64,000 nucleotides of DNA from RGIG4034 sp045576455 (lineage in GTDB: Bacteria; Bacillota; Clostridia; Lachnospirales; Lachnospiraceae). Both the position numbers and the translations under genes were made by a program. A model generated the notes under the pieces. That model was not told the DNA's origin and did no database searches. It was given only the letters and a program-made list of their open reading frames with translations. Shown piece by piece: positions 52,618 through 61,272 of this stretch; position 1 is the first letter of the stretch, and each line of letters starts with the position of its first letter. The stretch is taken from contig JAZNGM010000005.1 in NCBI GenBank assembly GCA_045576455.1, positions 1 to 64,000 on the forward strand. The letters run 5' to 3'.

Positions 52618-53571
52618 ATGATGAAAGATAAATGGCAGAAGGTACGTATTCTTTTTGGAAAAGTGTTGCTTATAGTTGTGTTCTTTTTGCTTAGCGGATC
52701 AGAGTCAGAGGCATCTGATAAGAAGCATACCTTAATAAAAGGAATTGAAGAAAACTGGGATTCTTCCGGTAGTTTTATTGTCAGTATAGGTGAAGAAACG
52801 GCTATCAGGGAGGATAGTGGTGATCCGCTCGACAAGTGCGCGTATACTTATCCTTCTATGTATCTTTACGCAAGGTATCATTCTCCATATAAGGTAATAG
52901 CGGTTAGTGAGAAGATGTATCTGCAGACGGAGTGCGATGTACGTATCGGGCCGGGAAATTCTTATGCGGTTATTGGGAAAGCTCCGGTCAACCAGTTTTT
53001 CAAAGTGACAGGAAGAGTGGGAAAGAACTGGTACAGGGTTAATTATAACGGACAAACCGGCTGGGTTCCGTATTCTTCTTTGGGATATTATGAAAAGTTT
53101 GTGCCGGTGGATTATATAGAGCCTGGAAAGAACCGGTGGGAGTATACCGTCAATGAATTAATTCAGATAGCACTTAACGATTGCATTAAGCCGGGAATGT
53201 CTGTAAGGGAAAAGGCTATAGCGGTTAATAATTATTTGTGCAGGATAGTTGATTATGACTATTCGTATAGCAGATATTCTACTTTTGACGCACTGGGATA
53301 TGGCAGTGCAGTTTGTCAAGGCTATGCGAATGCATTTATGCGGATTATGGAGGCGGCCGGTGTTCCGACAGATTATATTAGTGGGCAAGGATGGACCGGT
53401 ACAGAATGGGGCTCGCACGGATGGAACCGTATTCAGATAGATGGTGTTTATTATTATATAGATGTAACTTGGAACGATGTGACAAATAACAAATATCTTT
53501 TGATGGATTATGACACATTTCATTATGATCATTATCAACAGCATGTTAACTATAAGAATCGTATATATTAA
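52618..53571 (+). CDS. Secreted SH3-transglutaminase-like protein
   Basis: This 317-aa protein has a membrane/signal segment (about 11-26), a bacterial SH3 domain (about 100-157, ECDVRIGPGNSYAVIG and GQTGWVPYSSLG), and a transglutaminase-like domain with C233 (VCQGYA), H268 (HGWNR) and D282 (IDVTWND) in place. Such proteins act at the cell wall, where SH3 binds peptide or glycan and the cysteine domain cleaves or cross-links. The start is ATG 52618 or 52621 behind GGGAGG. The TPR/MORN lipoprotein gene follows 18 bases later, so the pair may be an envelope unit. Confidence 0.85.
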   Translation: MMKDKWQKVRILFGKVLLIVVFFLLSGSESEASDKKHTLIKGIEENWDSSGSFIVSIGEETAIREDSGDPLDKCAYTYPSMYLYARYHSPYKVIAVSEKMYLQTECDVRIGPGNSYAVIGKAPVNQFFKVTGRVGKNWYRVNYNGQTGWVPYSSLGYYEKFVPVDYIEPGKNRWEYTVNELIQIALNDCIKPGMSVREKAIAVNNYLCRIVDYDYSYSRYSTFDALGYGSAVCQGYANAFMRIMEAAGVPTDYISGQGWTGTEWGSHGWNRIQIDGVYYYIDVTWNDVTNNKYLLMDYDTFHYDHYQQHVNYKNRIY

Positions 53572-53589
53572 CAATATGAGGGAAATGGA

Positions 53590-54981
53590 ATGAGAAAAAA
53601 AGTAACAGTATTGATGATTGGCTTTTTATGTATGCAAATATTTTTTGCCTGTGGCGTTCCTAAATATGAGAAGCATATGAAAAAAGCGTCCAAATATATG
53701 GAAAAAGAGGATTATGATAGTGCCGTGGAGGCTTATGCGAAAGCGGTTGAGTATGACGAGAAATCGCTGGAAGCATACTGTGGCCTGCTGTTAGCAAAAG
53801 TACATCAGGGTATGGAATATGTTGACGTACAGGATACGGTTGATGCCGGATTTGTACTTATTGAAGAAAAGCTTTTTGCAAAGGAAGGTATTACCCCGGA
53901 GGAGGAGAAACTTGCTGTTGACTTTTATGATACGGTAGTAACGCTTTTTGAAGGGACTTCTGATGAAAAACTGGCACTTTTAGATAAGGGCGTGAAGTTA
54001 TTCGGTACGGATTTAGATTATGATGAAGCTTTTATGGAAGAAATTACGAATGTGGCAGAAAGCTTTCTTGGCGAGAATGATTTCTTTAAGGCTAAAGAGT
54101 ATGTGGAGTTAAAACAGACAGAATATCCTGATAATGAAAATATATCGGAATATACAGAGACTATCCATGAAATGTTGCTTTCTGTACTTTGTGAAAACGT
54201 GGAATATTATCTGGAAGAGAAGAATTATAAGTATGCCAAGGAATATGTAGATATTGCATTGAGTTTTTTTCCGGATAGCGAAAGTGTAAAAACACTTAAG
54301 GAATCTGCTTATGCAAAATACGAGGAAGAGCAGCGTTATGCTGAATTACTTACGAAGATAGGGACCTGTATAGAAACTAAAGATTATGCAGGAATTGTTG
54401 ATCTTAGTATGACAGATGCTTATAAAGAGATTAATGAAATGATATCCTACGGAGGTAAATTTCTTTATCTGCCGGAAGGAAGGACGGAAGGAAAAGGTGT
54501 AGGTATTTATTCCATAGAAGGCTGTGGATGTGTCCAGTTTTATTATGGCGATATTAAAGACGGCAAACGTGAAGGAAACGGAACATGGGTACATGTGGAA
54601 TGCGATGAAAATAGTCTGTTGGTTAATTGTTATGAAGGTGGTTTTGCAGATGATAAACCAAACGGTGCAGGCAGCATGTGGTATAAATTCAATGATATAG
54701 AGATTTATCTCATACAGGGTAATTTTAATAATGGGTTGTATAATGGTTCGGTAAGTGATCATTTATATGGAGAAAAGGATGAAAAAATACCGTTTGAATA
54801 TACTGTTGTTGACGGAGTAATACAGGGAATAGAAGTCGAAGATTGGATTGAAGAGGTAAGAGAAGCCAATGAACGCATTATAGGCGTAAATTATACAACC
54901 TTAGAGGATGGAAGAATATATGCGACTTGGGCTGCGGTTGACCTTGACAGCAAAAAAATAGGAGTATTACATTTCAGATAA
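53590..54981 (+). CDS. Lipoprotein with TPR-like repeats and MORN-like C-terminus
   Basis: This 463-aa protein has a lipoprotein-type signal (FFACG, Cys21). TPR-like helices follow (about 28-260, KASKYMEKEDYDSAVEAYAKAVEYD; a later pair at KEYVELKQTEYPD and KEYVDIALSFFPD). The C-terminus has MORN-like strands (about 310-395, YYGDIKDGKREGNGTW and YEGGFADDKPNGAGSMW). It is probably a surface-anchored scaffold. The preceding transglutaminase gene suggests a shared role in the envelope. The next gene starts 28 bases after the stop. Confidence 0.78.
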   Translation: MRKKVTVLMIGFLCMQIFFACGVPKYEKHMKKASKYMEKEDYDSAVEAYAKAVEYDEKSLEAYCGLLLAKVHQGMEYVDVQDTVDAGFVLIEEKLFAKEGITPEEEKLAVDFYDTVVTLFEGTSDEKLALLDKGVKLFGTDLDYDEAFMEEITNVAESFLGENDFFKAKEYVELKQTEYPDNENISEYTETIHEMLLSVLCENVEYYLEEKNYKYAKEYVDIALSFFPDSESVKTLKESAYAKYEEEQRYAELLTKIGTCIETKDYAGIVDLSMTDAYKEINEMISYGGKFLYLPEGRTEGKGVGIYSIEGCGCVQFYYGDIKDGKREGNGTWVHVECDENSLLVNCYEGGFADDKPNGAGSMWYKFNDIEIYLIQGNFNNGLYNGSVSDHLYGEKDEKIPFEYTVVDGVIQGIEVEDWIEEVREANERIIGVNYTTLEDGRIYATWAAVDLDSKKIGVLHFR

Positions 54982-55009
54982 TTCCAATAAAAGTAATGAG
55001 AACAGGTTT

Positions 55010-57679
55010 ATGAAAAAAATCATCTTAGGAACGCTGGCGCATGTGGATGCCGGTAAGACAACTTTATCAGAAGCAATGTTATACGAAAGCGGTAAAATAA
55101 TGAAGCAGGGACGTGTGGATGCAGGAAATGCGTACCTTGACCATTACGAGCTGGAACGGAAAAGAGGAATAACCATTTTTTCCAAGCAGGCAATGTTTTC
55201 CTATAATAATATGCAGGTTACCTTGTTAGATACGCCGGGACACGTGGATTTTTCTTCCCAGATGGAAAAAACGCTCAAAGTAATGGATTATGCCATACTT
55301 TTAGTGAGTGGTACCGATGGAGTGCAGGGGCATACTCTTACCCTATGGAAGCTTCTTAAGCAATACAAGATTCCGGCATTTATCTTTGTCAATAAGATGG
55401 ATCAGGACGGAACAACGAAAGATGCGTTGATGGAGCATCTTAAAGATAAATTGAATGATAACTGTATATGCTTTGATAAACCCGTGGAATCGCTGCTTTT
55501 TGAAGATGATTTTCAGGAAGATCTTGCCATGTGTGCTGAAGATATGATGGAAAAATATTTTCAGGGAAACAGCATTACTCTTGATGATGTAAGAAAAATG
55601 ATGCGGGAGCGTAAAATGTTCCCGTGCTTTTTTGGTGCGGCTTTATATAATGAGGGAGTAAAAGAATTATTAGATGCCATTGAAATTTTGGCGATTGAGC
55701 CTACATATACCGAAGACTTCGGTGCAAGAGTTTTTAAAATAATAAGAGATGAACAGAAAAACCGCGTTACTTTTTTAAAGATTACTGGTGGCAGCCTCCG
55801 TGTAAGAGAGGAAATGGCTGGAGAGAAAGTAACACAGATAAGACGTTATTCCGGTGAAAAATATGAGACAACCGATTGTGCATATGCAGGAGAAATATGT
55901 GCCGTGACCGGCCTTAATAACAGCAGAATCGGAAGCGGATACGGAAGGGAAGCATCTGTTAAAGATTCGTACTTAAAACCGGTGCTTACCTATAGCGTAT
56001 TGCTTCCCGATGAGGTGGATGCTGTTGTGGCGTTGCAGAAATTCAGACAGCTTGAGGAAGAAGACCCTGAACTTAACCTGATTTTTAATGAGGCATCGCA
56101 GGAAATAAAGGTTCAGGTAATGGGCGAAATCCAGATGGAAATCTTGAAACATATGGTTAAAGAGCGTTTCGGATTTGACATATCCTTTGCAAACGGAAGG
56201 ATTTTATATAAAGAAACCATATCGGATATAGTAGAAGGCGTCGGACACTTTGAACCACTCAGACATTATGCAGAAGTACATTTGAAGCTTGAACCCCTGC
56301 CGGTGGGGAGCGGTTTGGTATTTGAATCAGATTGTATGGAAGAGGAACTTGCGCGTAACTGGCAGAATCTTATACTTACAAATCTTAAGGAAAAAGAGCA
56401 TGTCGGGGTATTAACGGGGTCACCGATAACCGATATGCGTATATCCATTGTGGCAGGGCGTGCGCATCTTAAGCATACCGAAGGGGGAGACTTCAGACAG
56501 GCAACTTACCGTGCCGTAAGACATGGACTGATGCAGGCAACTAGCGTACTGTTAGAGCCGTTCTATGAATATGTGCTTGACGTGCCTGATACCATGCTTG
56601 GCAGGGCAATGACGGATATTGATAAAATGGGTGGAACATGTGAAAGCCATGTTATCGAAAACGGTCACGCTAAGCTTACGGGAACCGTACCGGTAAGGAC
56701 ACTCGGGGATTATCAGATAGAATTAAGGTCTTATACCAAAGGGGCAGGAACACTTTCTTTAAATGTAAAGGGTTACTATCCATGCCCGCAGCAGGCAGAA
56801 ATTGTGGAAGCTATCGGGTATGAAGCCGAAAGGGATGTTTTAAACACGGCAGATTCCGTATTTTGTGCCCATGGAGCAGGTTTTGTAGTGCCGTGGTATG
56901 AAGTACATGAATATATGCATCTGGAACCGGTACTTTTTGATGCGGAAGGTAAAAAACAACAGGAAAATGTTTTCATAAACGCCAATAATGCGTTAAAGGA
57001 GCGTAAGGAAATTGTAATCGGAACGGAAGAGATAGACGAAATCCTTGCAAGAACGTATGATGCCAACAGGGGCGTCAGAAAAGGTGCCCATAAAGGAATA
57101 TCGGCACGCAGGCGTGAAGAACAAATTGCGGCACGTACAACACGGTATTATAGTGAAAACAGTGAGGGTGCTTCTTATCATGGGACTAAAAAAGATAAGG
57201 AGCGCAATAAGTATCTGTTAGTCGACGGATACAATATTTTATATGCGTGGGAAGAATTTGCTGAGCTTATTAAGGTTAATATTGACGGTGCCAGAGGAAA
57301 GCTTCTTGATATTTTGTCCGATTATCAGGGCAGCATAGATGCTAAAATAATCGTGGTTTTTGACGCGTATCGCGTGGCAGGGCATAAAACAGAGCTTGTT
57401 AAGTACCATAACATAGATGTAGTATATACCAAAGAAGCAGAGACCGCGGACCAGTATATTGAAAAATTCGGTCATGAACACGGTAAAAAGCATGAGGTCA
57501 CGGTTGCAACGTCCGACGGGCTTGAGCAGATTATCATACGAGGGGAAGGGTGCCTGTTAATGTCGGCGCGCGATCTCAAAAATGATGTGACGCATAAGCA
57601 GCATATGGTAAAAGAAAAACTGAATCAGCAGGCGGTAAAACTTTCACAGAAACCGTTTGATAATGTAGGAGAAAAATAG
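55010..57679 (+). CDS. TetM-like ribosome-associated GTPase fused to a YacP/Rae1-type NYN nuclease domain
   Basis: This 889-aa protein begins with a translational GTPase of the TetM/TetO group: G1 AHVDAGKT (10-17), G2 RGITI, G3 DTPGH and G4 NKMD, then EF-G-like domains to about residue 650. A basic linker (about 670-725) leads to an NYN domain of the YacP/Rae1 family (733-870) with conserved acids in LLVDGYN (D739), VFDAYR (D785), EAETADQYIE (E809, D814) and TSDGLEQ (D836). TetM removes tetracycline from the ribosomal A site; Rae1 cleaves mRNA in the A site. The fusion therefore predicts a GTPase that docks a nuclease on the ribosome. This is inference. The next gene's ATG follows the stop directly. 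Confidence 0.85.
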   Translation: MKKIILGTLAHVDAGKTTLSEAMLYESGKIMKQGRVDAGNAYLDHYELERKRGITIFSKQAMFSYNNMQVTLLDTPGHVDFSSQMEKTLKVMDYAILLVSGTDGVQGHTLTLWKLLKQYKIPAFIFVNKMDQDGTTKDALMEHLKDKLNDNCICFDKPVESLLFEDDFQEDLAMCAEDMMEKYFQGNSITLDDVRKMMRERKMFPCFFGAALYNEGVKELLDAIEILAIEPTYTEDFGARVFKIIRDEQKNRVTFLKITGGSLRVREEMAGEKVTQIRRYSGEKYETTDCAYAGEICAVTGLNNSRIGSGYGREASVKDSYLKPVLTYSVLLPDEVDAVVALQKFRQLEEEDPELNLIFNEASQEIKVQVMGEIQMEILKHMVKERFGFDISFANGRILYKETISDIVEGVGHFEPLRHYAEVHLKLEPLPVGSGLVFESDCMEEELARNWQNLILTNLKEKEHVGVLTGSPITDMRISIVAGRAHLKHTEGGDFRQATYRAVRHGLMQATSVLLEPFYEYVLDVPDTMLGRAMTDIDKMGGTCESHVIENGHAKLTGTVPVRTLGDYQIELRSYTKGAGTLSLNVKGYYPCPQQAEIVEAIGYEAERDVLNTADSVFCAHGAGFVVPWYEVHEYMHLEPVLFDAEGKKQQENVFINANNALKERKEIVIGTEEIDEILARTYDANRGVRKGAHKGISARRREEQIAARTTRYYSENSEGASYHGTKKDKERNKYLLVDGYNILYAWEEFAELIKVNIDGARGKLLDILSDYQGSIDAKIIVVFDAYRVAGHKTELVKYHNIDVVYTKEAETADQYIEKFGHEHGKKHEVTVATSDGLEQIIIRGEGCLLMSARDLKNDVTHKQHMVKEKLNQQAVKLSQKPFDNVGEK

Positions 57680-58213
57680 ATGCAGGTAAGTCAGGTACTC
57701 ATTATGAAAATTAAAAATGAAACAGACAGAATATTACACATGCGCGGTAATAATCTGTATACCGCACCGGGAAGTAACAAAAAGATTTTGGAGTTTTCCG
57801 TTGTCGTTGACAAATCCCTTCCGGCAGAGTGCGTAAGCAGTATGCTGATAGCCTTGATGGGTGCCTTAAAAAGACATGATGAAGTGTACCGGAATGTAAG
57901 ACTTAATTATGTGCAATGGGAAGCAGATGACAAAACGGATCACAGTGTAGTGCCGATGATGCAGCTTATGTCGGAAACTTTTTATACATCGTATGAAACA
58001 ACCCCTTGTGAAAAGTCATATGATAAGTTATATGCTTATCTTAAAAAATTCCATGCGAGAAGCCGGATTGTTTTTTTACTGACATCAGATAAAAATGTAA
58101 TAGTTAACGAAGAAGAAACCAATGAAAGCTTAAAACCGTTTCTTGGAAAAAGATTAGTGAAAATACAGTATACGAATGGAGAACCTGAGTTATGTTGCCG
58201 TATGCTTTTTTAG
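57680..58213 (+). CDS. Unrecognised 177-aa protein coupled to the GTPase-nuclease gene
   Basis: The ATG directly follows the TAG of the preceding gene, and the end overlaps the methyltransferase start by 22 bases, so this is one transcript with coupled translation. The protein is soluble, about 177 aa, with alternating strands and helices (LEFSVVVDKSLPAECVSSML, SRIVFLLTSDKNVI). A von Willebrand A-like fold is possible but no MIDAS motif is clear. I do not recognise a family. Its place between a ribosome-directed GTPase-nuclease and an rRNA/tRNA methyltransferase suggests a translation-related job. Confidence 0.75.
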   Translation: MQVSQVLIMKIKNETDRILHMRGNNLYTAPGSNKKILEFSVVVDKSLPAECVSSMLIALMGALKRHDEVYRNVRLNYVQWEADDKTDHSVVPMMQLMSETFYTSYETTPCEKSYDKLYAYLKKFHARSRIVFLLTSDKNVIVNEEETNESLKPFLGKRLVKIQYTNGEPELCCRMLF

Positions 58214-59565
58214 AACGTATGAAAGAAATGCTCAAGGATGAATTTGAAGCTTTTGAAGCAAGCTATGACAGGTGCCGATATAAGGCGCTGCGTCTTAATC
58301 CTCTTAAATGGAAGGGGACGGATGCGGATACTGATACTGATATAAATAAAGTCCTTGATAAACTCCCGAAGGATTTTAAATTAAGTAAAGTACCTTGGGC
58401 AGAAAACGGATTTTATTATGATGCAGATGCCGCACCGGGGAAACATCCGTTTCATGATGCGGGCTTATATTACATACAGGAGCCGAGTGCCATGCTGCCG
58501 GGAGAGCTTTTGGAAGCCGGACCGGGAGAAACCGTACTTGATTTATGCTCCGCACCGGGCGGAAAGGGTACGCAGATGGCTGCTAAGATGCAGGGGGAAG
58601 GCTTGCTTGTTTTGAATGAAATCCATCCTGCACGTGCAAAAATTCTTTCGGAAAATGTAGAGCGGATGGGAATCCGCAATGCGGTTGTTACAAATGAATC
58701 ACCTGACAGGCTTGCAGACAGGTTTGAGGAGTTTTTTGACAGAATTATGGTGGATGCACCTTGTTCGGGCGAGGGAATGTTTGTAAAAAACGAGGAAACC
58801 GTTAACGAGTGGAGCGAAGAAAATGTTGAGATGTGTGCAAAAAGACAGGATGAGATACTTAGGGCGGCAGCAGGAATGCTTAAGCCGGGCGGACGGATTG
58901 TATATTCTACGTGTACCTTTGCACCACTTGAAAATGAAGGCACTATAGCAAGGTTTCTTAAGGAACATACAGATTTCCATGTGGTAAAACCGTGTGTATT
59001 TACGGAAGGAATGGTGCACGGAACTATTTTAGATACCGTCCGTCTTTTTCCGCATCTTATTAAAGGAGAAGGGCATTATGCGGCAGTACTTGAAAAGGAC
59101 GGAAGCCGGGAGGATGCTTTAAATAAATGTAGCTATGGCATGCTAAAAGGCATTGCAGATAAGCTTGTAAAGGATTATATTGATTTTGAAAAAGAAAATC
59201 TCACATGGAAAAGAGAGGGTGCACTTTTACTCTTTGGAGACCAGTTATATCTGGCACCAAAAGACTGTCCCTCACTTGATAAGCTTAAAGTGTTAAGACC
59301 GGGATTGCATCTGGGGACGTTAAAAAAGAACCGTTTTGAACCTTCCCATGCACTGGCACTTACCTTGTGCGGTAAGGAAGTAGTGCATGTACATGATATC
59401 GTTAACGATGAAGAACAGGTGCGAAGCTATGTGAATGGGCAGACGCTTGCAGCAAACGGGGAAAAAGGTTGGTATTTAATTCTTGCGGACGGCTATAGTA
59501 TCGGCTGGGGAAAGCTTAGCGATGGGGTTATGAAAAATCATTATCCGAAAGGATTGAGAAAGTAA
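58192..59565 (+). CDS. RsmF/NSUN-family RNA cytosine-5 methyltransferase
   Basis: This 457-aa protein has an N-terminal substrate region (about 1-90), the SAM motif TVLDLCSAPGGKGTQ (about 114-128), the catalytic motifs DAPCSGEGMF (Cys191) and YSTCTFAPLENEG (Cys241), and an RsmF-type C-terminal domain (about 290-457). Enzymes of this group methylate cytosine-5 in 16S rRNA or tRNA. It overlaps the preceding gene by 22 bases. The exact target base cannot be read. A MATE gene follows after 14 bases. Confidence 0.9.
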   Translation: MLPYAFLERMKEMLKDEFEAFEASYDRCRYKALRLNPLKWKGTDADTDTDINKVLDKLPKDFKLSKVPWAENGFYYDADAAPGKHPFHDAGLYYIQEPSAMLPGELLEAGPGETVLDLCSAPGGKGTQMAAKMQGEGLLVLNEIHPARAKILSENVERMGIRNAVVTNESPDRLADRFEEFFDRIMVDAPCSGEGMFVKNEETVNEWSEENVEMCAKRQDEILRAAAGMLKPGGRIVYSTCTFAPLENEGTIARFLKEHTDFHVVKPCVFTEGMVHGTILDTVRLFPHLIKGEGHYAAVLEKDGSREDALNKCSYGMLKGIADKLVKDYIDFEKENLTWKREGALLLFGDQLYLAPKDCPSLDKLKVLRPGLHLGTLKKNRFEPSHALALTLCGKEVVHVHDIVNDEEQVRSYVNGQTLAANGEKGWYLILADGYSIGWGKLSDGVMKNHYPKGLRK

Positions 59566-59579
59566 AGAAAGGGATAAGT

Positions 59580-60971
59580 ATGAAAGCAAAACAATATACA
59601 ATGGATATGTGTAGCGGTTCCATTTTAAAGAAAATGCTTCGTTTTGCACTTCCTTTAGTATTTTCCGGCATTTTACAGCTTTTATTTAATGCGGCGGATA
59701 TTATTGTAGTAGGAAAATTCGCCGGAGACAATTCCATGGGAGCGGTAGGTTCTACCTCTTCCTTAATAAATCTTATTACCAATGTTTTTATGGGACTTTC
59801 AGTAGGAAGTAATGTACTTGCGGCACGGTATTTTGGCGCAAAGCAGGATGAGGAGCTTTCGAGAACCGTACATACTTCTATATTTATAAGTTTTGTGGGT
59901 GGCATTATACTGACAATCGTCGGTTTTATTTTTGCAGGAAAGATTTTAGTGTTAATGGGAACGCCTGATGATATATTGCCGCTTGCCACGTTGTATTTAC
60001 GTGTATATTTCTTGGGCATGACGGCAATGTCCTTATACAATTTCGGTAGTGCCCTGCTTCGTGCGGTAGGAGATACGAAGAGACCGTTATACTATCTTCT
60101 TGCTTCCGGCGTACTGAATGTTATCCTTAATCTTATTTTTGTTATTGCATTTAATATGGACGTAGCGGGAGTTGCACTGGCAACCGTCGTTTCGCAGGTT
60201 ATGTCTGCTGTTCTGGTAATCCGTTGTCTGATGAGAGAGCAGGGGGGAATCCGTCTTTATTTAAAAAAAGTACGTTTCGCAAAATATACTTTTTACAATA
60301 TGATACGAATCGGCTTGCCGGCGGGCATCCAAGGTTCTATTTTTTCCTTGTCAAATGTGGTTATCCAGTCTGCGGTGAACTCCTTTGGGGAAATTGTTGT
60401 GTCGGGTAACTCTGCGGCTGCGAGTATCGAGGGCTTTGTATATGTTGCCATGAATGCGTTCCATCAGGCCGCAATTTCTTTTGCAAGCCAGAACTATGGT
60501 GTAGGTAATTATAAGAGAATTAACAAGATTCTTATTACTTCGTTGTCCTGTGTAACGATAACGGGAGCCGTATTCGGTAACCTGGTGGTATTGTTTGCAA
60601 GGCCGCTTATGTCAATTTATTCCTCAAGTGATGCGGTAATTGCAGCAGGCGTAGACCGTATTAATATTATTTGCTTTTTATATTTTTTGTGCGGAACAAT
60701 GGATGTTGCGGTAGGTGTTTTAAGAGGTATCGGATATTCCGTTATACCGATGATAGTTTCGCTGATAGGTGCATGCGGTTTCAGACTTTTATGGATTGCG
60801 ACGGTATTTCAGCTTCCGCAGTACCATAAGATTCAGACGGTGTACATATCCTATCCGATATCATGGTTTATGACGTTTGGGGTTCATCTTATCTGTTACG
60901 CAGTGGCACGCCGTAAGATGAACCGGCTTGATGCGGCACGGGAAGCGGCTAAAATAGCAGCACAAGGATGA
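59580..60971 (+). CDS. MATE family efflux transporter
   Basis: This 463-aa protein has about twelve membrane helices and the MATE features LPLVFSGILQLLFNAADIIVVG, GSALLRAVGDTKRPLYY and GLPAGIQGSIFSLSNVVIQSAVN. MATE proteins export cationic drugs and metabolites with a sodium or proton gradient. AAAGGG precedes the ATG. It may be co-transcribed with the methyltransferase. The 300-base gap after it holds the hairpins at 61128-61252. Confidence 0.9.
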   Translation: MKAKQYTMDMCSGSILKKMLRFALPLVFSGILQLLFNAADIIVVGKFAGDNSMGAVGSTSSLINLITNVFMGLSVGSNVLAARYFGAKQDEELSRTVHTSIFISFVGGIILTIVGFIFAGKILVLMGTPDDILPLATLYLRVYFLGMTAMSLYNFGSALLRAVGDTKRPLYYLLASGVLNVILNLIFVIAFNMDVAGVALATVVSQVMSAVLVIRCLMREQGGIRLYLKKVRFAKYTFYNMIRIGLPAGIQGSIFSLSNVVIQSAVNSFGEIVVSGNSAAASIEGFVYVAMNAFHQAAISFASQNYGVGNYKRINKILITSLSCVTITGAVFGNLVVLFARPLMSIYSSSDAVIAAGVDRINIICFLYFLCGTMDVAVGVLRGIGYSVIPMIVSLIGACGFRLLWIATVFQLPQYHKIQTVYISYPISWFMTFGVHLICYAVARRKMNRLDAAREAAKIAAQG

Positions 60972-61127
60972 TATAAAATGCTAATGACAAATCCGATGGA
61001 ATAATGTAAAATCCAAACAGAATAAGAAACATTGTGCCGTTGCAGCATGCAGAGGCATAGTGGGATATGTATGAGGTAAATGTATGTTAAGTGTAGCCAA
61101 AGAGGTTGTTAAAAACTAAATAGTGAT

Positions 61128-61187
61128 GCAGATAGTTAGGGCTGTTACGCTACCCTTATGTCTGCGTGCCGTTTTTGACGGCCTTTT
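61128..61187 (+). ncRNA. Hairpin plus terminator in the MATE/MutS2 gap
   Basis: GCAGATA-AGGG (61128-61141) pairs with CCCT-TGTCTGC (61153-61165), making a stem with an internal loop. Directly after it GCCGT/ACGGC (61168-61172/61078-based arm at 61178-61182) with CTTTT forms a terminator. Together they could be the 3' end of the MATE transcript or a small RNA. No known RNA family is recognised. Confidence 0.35.
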
Positions 61188-61220
61188 AACGGATGGCATT
61201 TCGGAACAATTGTATACTGA

Positions 61221-61252
61221 AAATGGCATGACGTTTGTTGTGCCATTTTTTT
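61221..61252 (+). terminator. Intrinsic terminator just before the MutS2-like gene
   Basis: AAATGGCA (61221-61228) pairs with TGCCATTT (61241-61248) around 12 bases, and the T run continues to 61252. It ends 20 bases before the ATG at 61273, so it isolates the MutS2-like gene or attenuates its transcript. An alternative partner GATGGCA occurs at 61192-61198. Confidence 0.7.
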
Positions 61253-61272
61253 CGTTTAATAGGAGACTTAAC

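Noticed and set aside
55010..57679. Plain tetracycline-resistance gene
   Set aside because: The GTPase part resembles TetM, but the extra nuclease domain, the 889-aa length, and the lack of a mobile element or attenuator leader argue against a simple resistance call.
61081..61140. preQ1-type riboswitch suggested by AGAGGTTGTTAAAAACTAA
   Set aside because: The A-rich tail is similar, but the second half of the stem is missing and the neighbours are not queuosine genes.
61123..61272. 50-codon N-terminal extension of the MutS2-like protein
   Set aside because: The extension runs through two hairpin-terminators and does not resemble MutS2; AGGAG marks ATG 61273.
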